Assembly: GCA_947489585.1 (NCBI GenBank)
Contig: CANLEE010000001.1
Coordinates: 862,946 to 926,945 of the forward strand
From: an uncultured Psychroserpens sp.
GTDB lineage: Bacteria > Bacteroidota > Bacteroidia > Flavobacteriales > Flavobacteriaceae
Direction of reading: 5' to 3'
DNA: 64,000 bases
Positions 28,809 to 37,900 of this stretch are shown here, piece after piece. Position numbers and translations under genes: made by a program. Every line of letters begins with the position of its first letter. Within the stretch, counting starts at the first letter, position 1. Below the pieces are notes generated by a model. It was given only the letters and a program-made list of their open reading frames with translations. It was not told the DNA's origin and did no database searches.

Positions 28809-28816
28809 CAAATATA
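28809..28816 (-). promoter_or_regulatory. TAnnTTTG box before the LamG-RHS-immunity operon
   Basis: The minus strand reads TATATTTG 94 bp ahead of the start codon. No TTG is seen at -33, so this is tentative. Confidence 0.3.
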
Positions 28817-28973
28817 TCATGTATACTCCTTGGATTTTAACGTATAAAGACTATTTTCATAAATAGAGTATAAATACCTGATTTTACTCTTTTGTATAAC
28901 TATGAGATTTTGACACATGCTCAATCCTTTGTTTCATTTTTCTATCATAAGAAATAGTTACGTCATCTATTAG

Positions 28974-29126
28974 CAGTTTTTTAGGACATGGAATCATACT
29001 AATAACCTTAAGTGTAATACACTTTTAGGGCAGGAAACAAAAATTATAATTGCTTTTTTGGTGTTGAGCGTAAACCTGATTGTTTTTTATTGGAAAAGGC
29101 ATAATCAAAAGGGTTTGCTTAATTGA
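28974..29126 (+). other. Gap 28716-29184: short open stretch with membrane-helix-like segment
   Basis: The 469-bp gap between the LamG gene start and IS1 copy 2 holds the operon's upstream region and, on the plus strand, a 50-codon open stretch without a convincing start. It encodes a hydrophobic segment, IIIAFLVLSVNLIVFYWKRH. It resembles the membrane linker of a sensor kinase and may be a gene remnant, but composition bias could also explain it. Confidence 0.2.
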
Positions 29127-29184
29127 TACGTAATCACATATTATGAAGTTATGCAAATAAATTCTGTTTGTATTTTATGAGCTT

Positions 29185-29847
29185 TCATCCCCAAAAGTAT
29201 ATTCTCAAATGTGCTTCTAGGTACTTTTCATTTTTTGAGAAACAAATCGTTTTTCTACTGAGTCTTTTAATATGAGTTCTAAGTGTCAGATTATTTCGCT
29301 CTATAATATTAGTGCAATATTGAAATCGTTTATGAATCGCTTTTGGAATAATACTCGGGTAAATATTCAACCGATCTGTATAGATACGTTTTGGGTCAAG
29401 CGACAATAATTTATTGATGAGCGGTTTTATGCTTTCTGTTGTTTTCCTACCAACAATAAAACCAATTACAATTTTTGTTTGCCGTTCTATGGCATAAGTG
29501 ATCCACGTGACATTATCTTTGTTCCCAATAAAACTCCAAATCTCATCAACTTCAAATTTACAACCTAACTTTTGGAAATATTGCGGTTTAATAGTCTTAC
29601 TTATTCTGAGCATTCTTGATAAAACTGTTTTAGTAGAAATATTAATGATTCTTGAAATACTTCGTATACCGCAACCTTCTTTTAGCAAGCTTTTGATTAA
29701 ATCATTTGTTCCCGAACTATAAGCTTTATAAGCGTATTCCAATTGAAATGACTTTTGGCATTGCTTACATATGTAACGTTGTCTTTCATTTTGCTTTCCA
29801 TTTTTAACTGAAATCCCATCGCAGTTTGGGCAATTTATTTTTTCCAT
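29185..29847 (-). CDS. IS1-family transposase, copy 2
   Basis: A 220-residue IS1-type transposase from the ATG at 29847 (an in-frame TTG lies 3 bp before). The zinc finger (CPNCDGISVKNG ... YICKQCQKSF), HTH and DDE motifs (FEVDEIWSFIGNKDN, IYTDRLNIYP, IIERNNLTLRTHIKRLSRKT) are all present. The conserved ERH of other IS1 transposases is ERN here, a change in the otherwise invariant E-R-H region that may affect activity. The copy ends in RIYFWG like the others. Confidence 0.92.
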   Translation of the reverse strand: MEKINCPNCDGISVKNGKQNERQRYICKQCQKSFQLEYAYKAYSSGTNDLIKSLLKEGCGIRSISRIINISTKTVLSRMLRISKTIKPQYFQKLGCKFEVDEIWSFIGNKDNVTWITYAIERQTKIVIGFIVGRKTTESIKPLINKLLSLDPKRIYTDRLNIYPSIIPKAIHKRFQYCTNIIERNNLTLRTHIKRLSRKTICFSKNEKYLEAHLRIYFWG

Positions 29848-29935
29848 CAACTAGTTTACTACATGTCGGTTTTCAAAAGCCTTCTTTCATCGGCTTTCCA
29901 AAACTTTCATTATTAATAACATATCAAAGAACGAC

Positions 29936-29975
29936 AAAAACCAGTAATTAGAAATTCTTCTAACCACTGGTTTTT
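29936..29975. terminator. Hairpin inside IS1 copy 2 upstream region
   Basis: AAAAACCAGT (29936-29945) pairs with ACTGGTTTTT (29966-29975), with an inner TTAG/CTAA pairing. A- and T-runs on both sides suggest a bidirectional terminator. Confidence 0.6.
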
Positions 29976-30014
29976 AATTATTTATAATCTGAAATTAACG
30001 CATCAACTAATTTA

Positions 30015-30638
30015 CTACACTACCTTACCATCACTATCAAAATATTGACTAGATTGAGTTATATTTTCCTCACTAACTGAATAAGAAAATTCTTTAGCTT
30101 TTTTACCCGTTATTATTGTTGCGCTAAAATCATCCATTTGGGTAGAAAAAATTGTTTTACTACCAGTATTTGAAAACCGAGAAGAAGGCAATGTATGATT
30201 ATCTATTGCGAAAGCACTTGCTCCACATCTATTACATCCAGGCTTATTTGGCAAACTATATACATGACGTGCTCGTCCAGTTTGGTTTAATAATCCTGAT
30301 TGTCTACCTCCTATTATTACTTTTTTTAAAGGGTCTCCTGCCGTTGGCATCATTCCATCATAATCTATAAAATATATTGGATTATTAAACGCATAATTAT
30401 AAGGAGAATGTCTACGCATTTTCTCTGCTAAAGGATCAAGATTCATCCAACGCCCCAAAGCAGGATCATAATTACGAGCAGACACATCGTACCAATCGAG
30501 TCCTAACTCTTCTCCAAATTCTTTACCACCAAACATAAACTTGCGTGCAGCTGAGTTTACATTAGCTGAAACATTGTTATTGTAGCCCTTGTGTTTGAGT
30601 CCAAAAGGATAGTAGTCTAAGATGATTTTTTTACTGTT
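30015..30638 (-). pseudogene. Second orphan RHS core plus toxin tip, truncated by IS1
   Basis: Open from just after a TGA at 30639, this frame reads LDYYPFGLKHKGYNNN, then FMFGGKEFGEELGLDWYDVS and NYDPALGRWMNLDPLAEK, ending the core at NNPIYFIDYDGMMP. A tip of about 100 residues follows (GCNRCGASAFAIDNHTLPSS, IITGKKAKEF). The final codons GKVV and stop TAG (30015-30017) come from the IS1 terminal repeat, so the tip is cut. An ATG at 30536 lies inside the core; no promoter is seen. The core type matches the 1,521-residue RHS protein. I do not recognise the tip. Confidence 0.75.
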
Positions 30639-30736
30639 TCACTAAAAAATCAAACCTATCTCTTACTTTTACTACAGTATTTTTAAAGAACGTTTCTCTC
30701 AGTTAAGAATCTTCAATTTAGAATTTCTATCCTTAA
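30607..30736 (-). repeat. 130-bp direct repeat, copy B (partner at 9191-9320)
   Basis: Same length and order as copy A: RHS codons, conserved AGTATTTTTAAAGAACGTTT block, then CTATCCTTAA. The remnant reading frame is broken by a TGA. It joins an orphan RHS core to the 3' side of the subtilisin gene, as copy A joins an RHS stub to the 3' side of the T9SS gene. The rest of the 304-bp gap (30537-30840) holds only this repeat, the hairpin below and the RHS frame. Confidence 0.7.
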
Positions 30737-30766
30737 AGTTAATTCTTTTAGTTTATCAATGAATGT

Positions 30767-30808
30767 AGAAAAACAGTAATTAACATTTCTGTTAACCACT
30801 GTTTTTCT
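30767..30808. terminator. Hairpin terminator after the subtilisin gene
   Basis: AGAAAAACAGT (30767-30777) pairs with ACTGTTTTTCT (30798-30808), and inner TTAAC pairs with GTTAA. It is 33 bp past the stop of the minus-strand protease gene. Confidence 0.65.
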
Positions 30809-30840
30809 TATATAATTTATATTCTATTTTTATTTTAAAT

Positions 30841-32100
30841 TTATCTATGTGCTATTGGGTCTGGATTTCCGTCAGGATCTCCATTTACAGTTCCACTACT
30901 TGAAATATTTCCCCACATGAGTAAACCTGCTACATGAGGAGAAGCCATAGAGGTTCCGCTAATCGTATTATATCCTCCACCTTTCCAACATGATTTTACA
31001 GCAACTCCAGGCGCACAAAAGTCAACTGGTGGTTCTCCGTAATTAGAAAATGATGCAAAATTATCATTAATATCCATAGCTGATACAGTAAATATATTAG
31101 ATCCATTAACTCTTGCAGGAGATGGACTTGGTCCAGTAGCTGCAGCTGTTCCATCGTTACCTGCTGCTAAAGCAAATTTAATTCCTTGACTCGCCGCATT
31201 TATAACTGCGTTATCAATTGATGGATTAGCTGGATAACCCAAACTCATATTGGCAACATCTCCAGATTGAGCGTTCGCCGCAACATAATCCACACCAGAC
31301 ACACACCAAGATGCTGAGCCTCCACCTCTTCGATTAACAACCCTTACAGAAACTACACTTGCTCCTGCCGCTACACCAACTACACCTATATTATTGTCAA
31401 TTGCTGCAACAGTTCCTGCAACATGGGTTCCATGTCCGTTTTGATCGTCTGGGCTTGATCCTCCTCCTCCAGTCACATAAGAGACACTTCTTGCTGTATC
31501 TACATTTAGATCTGGGTGATCTTGATCAATACCTGAATCTATAATCCAAGCCGTTTTTGTTCCTGTATATGTTTGTCCAGCTCCCACTCTTGTAATTCCA
31601 TAAGGCGTTTCTTGAGCTGCATTTCCACCTCCACCATTTCCAACTCCGTCTGGCTTAGCTTTAATCACTGAAAAATTTTGAGTAACAAAGTGATCTTGCT
31701 CAATACTTTCCACTCTAGGGTCATTCATTAATTCACTTAATTGTGATTCATTAAGAACTGCTGTAAAACCCTCTAGAGCAAATCCGTAAGCATTTTTAAT
31801 ATTATCTATTTTCAGATTAGCTTTACTAAACCTTGATATTGCCTCAGATTTTAATGACTGCTCAGCCCTTCTATAGTTTTCAATCCCTTTTCCATTTTTC
31901 TTATTAAAGGTTCCTTCTTTTAAAACAACAATGTATTGTCCCTCTATTGGAGTACTTGTCGTTCCCCTAAAGTTTATTTGTTGATTTAATTCATTTGAAT
32001 TATTTAATTCTTCTTCATCCAAAGAATCTGTTTGACATCCGATAATCGCTAAAGCAAAAATCCCAACTAATGCATACTTGAAAATTGTTTTTTGTTTCAT
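30841..32100 (-). CDS. Subtilisin-like (S8) serine protease lipoprotein
   Basis: A 419-residue extracytoplasmic protease. The signal peptide ends in a lipobox with Cys22 (LAIIGC). An I9-type propeptide follows (about 53-140, PIEGQYIVVLKEGTF ... VESIEQDHFV). The S8 catalytic triad is Asp188 (WIIDSGIDQDHPDL), His223 (NGHGTHVAG) and Ser384 (SGTSMASPHVAG), with the oxyanion Asn in ALAAGNDG. Length is normal for the proteinase K group. It stands alone between RHS/IS remnants, with an 110-bp-plus upstream gap. It may have moved in with the toxin region, or it may process secreted proteins; neither can be shown. Confidence 0.94.
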   Translation of the reverse strand: MKQKTIFKYALVGIFALAIIGCQTDSLDEEELNNSNELNQQINFRGTTSTPIEGQYIVVLKEGTFNKKNGKGIENYRRAEQSLKSEAISRFSKANLKIDNIKNAYGFALEGFTAVLNESQLSELMNDPRVESIEQDHFVTQNFSVIKAKPDGVGNGGGGNAAQETPYGITRVGAGQTYTGTKTAWIIDSGIDQDHPDLNVDTARSVSYVTGGGGSSPDDQNGHGTHVAGTVAAIDNNIGVVGVAAGASVVSVRVVNRRGGGSASWCVSGVDYVAANAQSGDVANMSLGYPANPSIDNAVINAASQGIKFALAAGNDGTAAATGPSPSPARVNGSNIFTVSAMDINDNFASFSNYGEPPVDFCAPGVAVKSCWKGGGYNTISGTSMASPHVAGLLMWGNISSSGTVNGDPDGNPDPIAHR

Positions 32101-32363
32101 TTTAAATGATTTAATGGTTAAAATTTCACAAAATATACACGATTAATCATAAAAAATAAATGATTTACTGAGTTATTCGTTGAATGTGTAAATATTATTC
32201 TTTTTGTTACGGTTTTTCCGTAAATCCAAATAAGAAAAGTACTACTATCATTGATTTTTATTAGTGCTCTAAGCCTCTATCACTAAATTTTTATTTAGCC
32301 GATTCTTAGTTTTGACATAGCTTTTTTAGTTGTTGCTTTCTTTTGATTGAGCTTTTGAGTATT

Positions 32364-32459
32364 CTAATCTTTCATATTAAGAACTCTTCTAATATCCGTT
32401 TCCATTTCGTGAAACAATTTTGGATTGCCTTTTATTAGAGCAATCTTAGGTTTTAACTC
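32364..32459 (-). pseudogene. Gap 32101-32610: short C-terminal gene remnant and hairpin
   Basis: A 31-codon open stretch on the minus strand, without a start, reads KPKIALIKGNPKLFHEME and then TDIRRVLNMKD before a TAG. It looks like the conserved end of a toxin tip or immunity gene whose front is gone. A degenerate hairpin (about 32480-32520, GAAAAACAG / CTGTTTCTT) lies between it and the lipoprotein gene, as at the other junctions. The rest of this 510-bp gap is AT-rich and shows nothing else. Confidence 0.3.
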
Positions 32460-32610
32460 TTATCAATATATTAGTACAAAGAAAAACAGCAATTAACATT
32501 TCTATCAATCACTGTTTCTTAGTTATTTAATTCTCATTTTTAAGTCATGTTTCAATTTGAGACATAACCGCAATAGTGTATATTGATGAAATAAATTTTT
32601 ATAGATAAAT

Positions 32611-33171
32611 CTAAAAAGGTGTATTATTACCATCATCTTCTTCGCACTCAGTTAATGTCGACTCTACATACATAGCCCATCCATTTGCTGAAAACTCAGT
32701 TCCTTCTGCCCAAGCTGTTTCTCCTCCAGTTGGCCCATCAACTTCAGCATGCGCCGCAAAACAGTAATTATCATCCAAGCCTTCTAAACTGATCATATAT
32801 ACCACTTCATATGGTTCTACAGAAATAGGTTCGGTATATTCAAATTGTCCTACTTGAGGGTTACCTGAGCCAGTAAGAGGTGCCCAATCTTCGTCGCAAT
32901 TACCAATACTCAAATGGGTGGTACCTATAATCCATTCTCCATTGCTAACATAGGTTATAATTAAATAATCTCCATCAACATCTACAGTAACTGAACCAGC
33001 CACATGATGTTGACCAGCCATCAACGTTGTAGTAAAACAAGGTTCATCAGAATCTGAAGCTACAATTTCTGCCACTAATGAATCGTCAATAATTTCATTA
33101 TCCGTACATCCAAATGCACATAAAAATAATAATAAGGTAAATAAGTTCATTCGTCTCATTTTGTAAATCAT
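32611..33171 (-). CDS. Hypothetical lipoprotein
   Basis: A 186-residue lipoprotein: hydrophobic signal with lipobox Cys22 (LLFLCAFGC), then an acidic beta-rich domain with AGQHHVAGSVTVDVDGDYLIITY, FAAHAEVDG and an acidic tail. A second ATG 12 bp inside (MRRMNLFTLL) would give a more usual signal peptide and is equally possible. Proteins of this look are common in Flavobacteriaceae, but I know no function. It stands between IS1 copy 3 and a degenerate hairpin. Confidence 0.75.
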   Translation of the reverse strand: MIYKMRRMNLFTLLLFLCAFGCTDNEIIDDSLVAEIVASDSDEPCFTTTLMAGQHHVAGSVTVDVDGDYLIITYVSNGEWIIGTTHLSIGNCDEDWAPLTGSGNPQVGQFEYTEPISVEPYEVVYMISLEGLDDNYCFAAHAEVDGPTGGETAWAEGTEFSANGWAMYVESTLTECEEDDGNNTPF

Positions 33172-33325
33172 TTTTAGGTTAAGTACCTAAATTTATAAAA
33201 CTCCTCGATAAAACATTATTTTTTTAGACAAAATACTCAAAACATTAATAGAATTATGTTTTTTCTTACAAATAAAAGTTATTCATAGAGACATGCTTCT
33301 TCATATTATTTAATTTTACAACTCA

Positions 33326-33988
33326 CTATCCCCAAAAGTAAATCCTTAAATGTGCTTTCAAATACTTTTCTCTTTTTGAAAAACAAATCGTTTTTCTACT
33401 TAATCTTTTAATATGGGTTCTTAAAGTGAGGTTATGTCGTTCAATAATATTAGTGCAATATTGAAATCGTTTATGAATTGCTTTCGGGATGATACTCGGA
33501 TAAATATTTAATCGATCTGTATAGATACGTTTTGGATAGAGTAGTAGAAGTTTATTGATTAGTGGTCTTATGTTTTCTGAAGTTTTTCTGCCTACGGTAA
33601 AATCAATCACTGTCTTAGTTTGTCGCTCAATAGCATAAGTAATCCAAGTGACATTATCTTTATTATCAATAAAGCTCCAAAGCTCGTCAACTTCAAACTT
33701 GCATCCTAACTTTTGAAAGTAAGGTGATTTAATAGCCTTACTTATTTTAAGCATTCTTGATAACACTGTTTTAGTTGAAATATTAATTATTCGAGAAATA
33801 CTTCGTATTCCACACCCTTCTTTTAATAAGCTTTTGATTAGATTATTTGTTCCTGAATTATATGCTTTATAAGTGTATTCCAGTTGAAATGACTTTTGAC
33901 ATTGCTTACATCTATATCTCTGTCTTTCGTTTTGCTTTCCATTCTTAACCGAAATTCCTCTACAACTTGGGCAATATATTTTTTCCAT
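33326..33988 (-). CDS. IS1-family transposase, copy 3
   Basis: A 220-residue transposase from the ATG at 33988. The zinc finger (CPSCRGISVKNG, YRCKQCQKSF), helix-turn-helix and DDE motifs (FEVDELWSFI, IYTDRLNIYP, IIERHNLTLRTHIKRLSRKT) are intact, although GNKDN of the other copies is DNKDN here. The N-terminal part is closer to copy 2 and the C-terminal part closer to copy 1, which hints at recombination or gene conversion among copies. Confidence 0.92.
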   Translation of the reverse strand: MEKIYCPSCRGISVKNGKQNERQRYRCKQCQKSFQLEYTYKAYNSGTNNLIKSLLKEGCGIRSISRIINISTKTVLSRMLKISKAIKSPYFQKLGCKFEVDELWSFIDNKDNVTWITYAIERQTKTVIDFTVGRKTSENIRPLINKLLLLYPKRIYTDRLNIYPSIIPKAIHKRFQYCTNIIERHNLTLRTHIKRLSRKTICFSKREKYLKAHLRIYFWG

Positions 33989-34076
33989 CAACTAGTTTAC
34001 TACATGTCGGTTTTGAAAAGCCTTATTTCATCGGTTTTCTAAAACTTTCATTATTCATAACATATCAAAGAACGAT

Positions 34077-34116
34077 AAAAACCAGTAATTAGAAAATCTC
34101 TTAACTACTGGTCCTT
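34077..34116. terminator. Hairpin inside IS1 copy 3 upstream region
   Basis: AAAAACCAGT pairs with ACTGGT (34107-34112), with a less perfect outer T-run than in copy 2. Confidence 0.45.
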
Positions 34117-34220
34117 AATTATTTATAAGTAGAAATTAATGTATCAACTAATTTACTACACTACCCAATCTAAAATATAATTACTCATATAGTTTGACTA
34201 TATTCAAACAAATTTAATAA

Positions 34221-34592
34221 ATGAAATATCTACTATTTTTTTTAGGTCTAATAATTTTCACTAGTTGTTCAAATAAACCTGAAAATTGCGTAAAGTTCAA
34301 GACAGGAACATTTAAATTTACTGATAAAGTATTCAAAGATTACGTAATAATAAGAAATGATTCTTTACAAATTGAGACTAACAATAAAGAAAAAACTAAG
34401 GTTACATGTAGTGTAAAATGGTTATCTGATTGTGAATTCATTTTAACTCCTATTGAAAGCATTAATTTCCCCGACAGTATTAAATTAGAACGTATAAATG
34501 TCAAAATAACAGAAACTAAAGGTAATCGCTATAAATGTACATCATCTACTGAATCTATTAGTTATGAATCTGAAATAATTAAAGTTAATTAG
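34221..34592 (+). CDS. Small lipoprotein of unknown function
   Basis: A 123-residue lipoprotein with a typical signal and lipobox (FLGLIIFTSC, Cys16), then a small beta-rich domain (NCVKFKTGTFKFTDK, VIIRNDSLQIE, WLSDCEFILTP, TESISYESEIIKV). I know similar small Flavobacteriaceae lipoproteins but no function. It is the only plus-strand gene in this region. It converges on the RHS immunity gene, with a strong terminator between. Being next to an RHS module, it could itself be a periplasmic immunity protein, but nothing in the sequence proves this. Confidence 0.75.
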   Translation: MKYLLFFLGLIIFTSCSNKPENCVKFKTGTFKFTDKVFKDYVIIRNDSLQIETNNKEKTKVTCSVKWLSDCEFILTPIESINFPDSIKLERINVKITETKGNRYKCTSSTESISYESEIIKVN

Positions 34593-34675
34593 ATAAACTT
34601 CAGCTTTTATAACTAAAAATTAATATTGTGATTTTGAACTATTTGAAAATATTTATTCTCAGTTCGATAAATAAA

Positions 34676-34702
34676 AAAGGATAGATTAATAATCTATCCT
34701 TT
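34676..34702. terminator. Bidirectional terminator between convergent genes
   Basis: A perfect 12-bp stem AAAGGATAGATT / AATCTATCCTTT with a 3-nt loop and A/T-runs on both sides, between the convergent genes ending at 34592 (plus) and 34715 (minus). Confidence 0.85.
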
Positions 34703-34714
34703 AAATTAAATTTA

Positions 34715-34936
34715 TTAACTAATTATATATTTCATATTTAGTTTATCCAATATTTCCGACACTTCTATTATATGATGTTCTGGTATTTCAAACTCAATTG
34801 GTATACCATCAAGCATTCTATCAAGCAAATTTTTAGAGTCTTTTAAACCAAAACCTCCATACTTCTTTAGAAAATTTGTAAACTGTATTCTAAATTGTTC
34901 TTTGGTTTCGAAACCATAAATAATTAATTTTTTCAT
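34715..34936 (-). CDS. Putative immunity protein resembling L7/L12 C-terminal domain
   Basis: A 73-residue cytoplasmic protein overlapping the end of the RHS toxin gene by 4 bp (ATGA), the usual place of an immunity gene. The sequence GGFGLKDSKNLLDRMLDGIP and the end SEILDKLNMKYIIS resemble the ribosomal protein L7/L12 C-terminal domain (GLGLKEAKDLV ... EAEELKKKLEEAGA). I infer that it borrows that fold. It lacks the N-terminal dimerisation domain, so it is not a ribosomal protein. The translational coupling supports the immunity role; the fold call is by eye. Confidence 0.65.
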   Translation of the reverse strand: MKKLIIYGFETKEQFRIQFTNFLKKYGGFGLKDSKNLLDRMLDGIPIEFEIPEHHIIEVSEILDKLNMKYIIS

Positions 34937-37900
34937 TCAAAATAATCTTTAACGTTTGCTTCTACGGATATTACTTTTCCGGGATTAGCTCCAGTTGTTC
35001 TTTTTCCTGAGTTAAAAACAACTTTTTCTACATTACTTGCTTTACCAAAACTCGCAAGAGCCTCTCTGAAACCTGAAACTCCTAAAGCTCCTTCAAAATC
35101 ACCTCCGTCTATTGTAAGTACTCCATCACTTACACTTATATTTCCTTGGAATGCAAAATCTGTGCCATCAAAATTACCAGAAATCTGCATGAAATCACCA
35201 TCTGCATCATCAATTTTTAAACCTTCAAGTTTACCAGCTCCTCCAGATTTTGTAAAAGCTCCTTTGGCATCATCAACACTAGATGAGAGAGCACCAGCTA
35301 CATTGTCAGCTTTTCCAAATAATTTTTTAGCTCCAAACTCAGCTAGATTCTTCAGACCTTTCCACGCCATTTTGGTTAAATCTAAATAATCAGATGCACC
35401 ATTCGTTGCTCGTGATAATGCTTCGTCTTTCAATTCATTAGCAACAAAAACAGTAGTAGTTTCAGTTCCGACTGCTGATACTACAACAGGTGCAACCATT
35501 GCAAGTTGTCCTACAGCAGCAACAGTATTTGCAACTCTGGAAGCCTCTTGAGTTCTAACTAAATCTACTGATGTTACATCTTTTCCATAAACAGGAAACT
35601 GAACCATCTCCAAACCTTCTAACTCTACACCTAAACCAAGTTTATTCTCTTGAAAGGCATAAGTGCTATTATATGAATAATGTTCAGCCAATGGGTCAAC
35701 TGCAAAAAACCTACCTGTAGAAGGGTCGTAGTGTCTATACTTAAACTCCAACATGTTATATCCAAGTTCTTCAGATATCTCTTGTCCTTGATAAGTTTTG
35801 TATTTATATTCTGCACCATTAATGACATTATTATACCCTTTATGTTTTAAGCCGAATGGATAGTAGTTGTTTTCTTCTATAATTTCGGAAGTAGAAATAC
35901 TGCCGTCACTGTTGCTATCGTTATAGGCCAAACGTATATTTCCTAAATGGTCTTTGTATTGATAGGTATAATCAAAACCACCATTAGTATTAGGTTCTAT
36001 GTATCCTTCTGGCTGAGAAAAGAACTTTAATGCTTCCTCTGTACCTGTCTTTTCATAGATATAGTTACCTGCGTAATAGGTCGCTGTTATTGTACCGCTA
36101 TAAGGTTCCACTCGTTTTTCTAATTTAACACCTGTTGCGTCATAAATATAATACAAATGCCCTTCATTTGAGTCACTAGATACGATAAAAGTTGGTAAAT
36201 TAAGATGATTATAACTAATAGATGCAATCTTTTTATTTAGGTCTTGCGTCATATTCCCATTGGCATCATAAGTATAGTCTGTGCTTTGAACACTAGCTTC
36301 TTTAAAGCCATACGCATTATTTCCAGATTCTAAAATATCAGTCAATTGATTGCCATCATATGAATACGTCAGGCTGTCCATATCATCCATAAATTGACCT
36401 GAATCATTAACGCCCGTTCTTTTTAAGGCATTAATATTTCCATTTTTATCATAACCAATTACACTTAGGTCATAGAGTAATGTTTGGTTTTCTCCAGAGG
36501 TTTTTTCAAAATCAGCTGTCAATATTCTATTTAAAGCATCATAATTATATGAGTATCCTCTTTTAATTTGACTCTCAAGCAGAATTGTACTTGGGTCTTC
36601 GCTAGCCGTACTCCAATAGGTTTCGCTAATATTACCATTAAATAAGACCTTAGAATTGTTATTTTCCTTTGTATTATAGTTAAGCTTAAAACCAAATAAA
36701 TCATTCCCTAGATTATCAACATCATTAATCTCTTTAAGCCATCCTCTCACATTATATACGTAGTCAACCTCTTGAAGCTCATCCTCTAGATTTACAACAA
36801 CCAAGTTCTTCAACTTCCCTCCTCTGCTATATATTGCTACATCTCCGCGCATTATATTACCAGATGTTTGAACAGTAGAGACATAAAACACCTCTCCATT
36901 TTTAAGGTAGAAGATGGTGTCTCCACGGCGTTCGACCATAAAAATATCTCCCGCAACATAATTTGTTTTATCACCTAAATTAGTGCCACTTTCATGAATA
37001 CTTACCGCACCTGACGAATTGATTTGAATAGCATATCTAATATTGGTATAGCTTATAAAATCTGTTGTATAAGAAAGTCCACAAGCAAAAGTATAGTTAG
37101 CTCTATATGGTGCAAAACTCACATAACCATCTCCATCAAGATGTTCTTGAACCGTAAGACCTCGATCCCAAGCTCCATTAGTTCCTGTATTTTTTGTGAT
37201 GATATTTCCAGAAACATTTAGTCCTGTATTATTAACATAAGTACCAAGATCTAACAACTCGGCTCCTACTTGCTTCATTTTCAACTGCCCTAATTCGTCA
37301 TAGTTTTGTTTAGCAATGAGTTGGTAACTATCATTATTTATCTTCTGGACCTGTCGTATCAATCGATCTTGATGGTCGTAGATAAAATTATCTTCTAATA
37401 CTATTGGATTTTTACTGTTCATTCTATGCGTTTGATGTGTTTTTAAGTTTTTCCCTACAAAATCTAAGAGATTACTTGACACATCTGATGTGACTAAATA
37501 TTCATTTTCAGAATTTGTATGAATCGCTCTTCCTTTCTCATCATATAATAGTCTGTTGATAATCCAATTGCTGGTCCCTAGTACTCTAACTAGGCTTCCT
37601 GTTGCAAGTCCTGTTGTACTTTGCGTAAAATTTTGCCCTAAAGCTGAGTATCCAATATGCACATCTTCGATAATTGTATTAGGATCATAAAACGAACTAT
37701 CTCCTACCAACACACCTGTACTTGCTATTTCTGACGAGGCAACAACCACACCATTTTGTTTATACAATATTTGAGTGCCCGATCGCTCTACTTTAAAAAC
37801 ATCACCAGGCTGATAATAAGTGGTTGCGATATTTTTAGTAAATCCATTTTCTCTAATTAAAACTCTATTAGTAGTGCCACGAGTATACAATCCATAATTT

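Larger units (their letters stand above)
29185..30024 (-). mobile_element. IS1-family element, copy 2
   Basis: 840 bp from transposase stop to outer terminal repeat GGTAGTGTAGTAAATTAG (minus strand). The inner repeat copy lies at the transposase start. The upstream region, including the hairpin, is nearly the same as in copy 3 and much less like copy 1. The outer end cuts into an orphan RHS tip. No target duplication or clear left terminal repeat is seen. Confidence 0.8.
33326..34165 (-). mobile_element. IS1-family element, copy 3
   Basis: 840 bp from transposase stop to outer repeat GGTAGTGTAGTAAATTAG (minus strand). The upstream region, with inner repeat and hairpin, is almost the same as in copy 2. 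Unlike the other copies it does not cut an RHS tip: the outer end borders the upstream region of a plus-strand lipoprotein gene. No target duplication is seen; the stop here is TAG rather than TGA. Confidence 0.8.
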
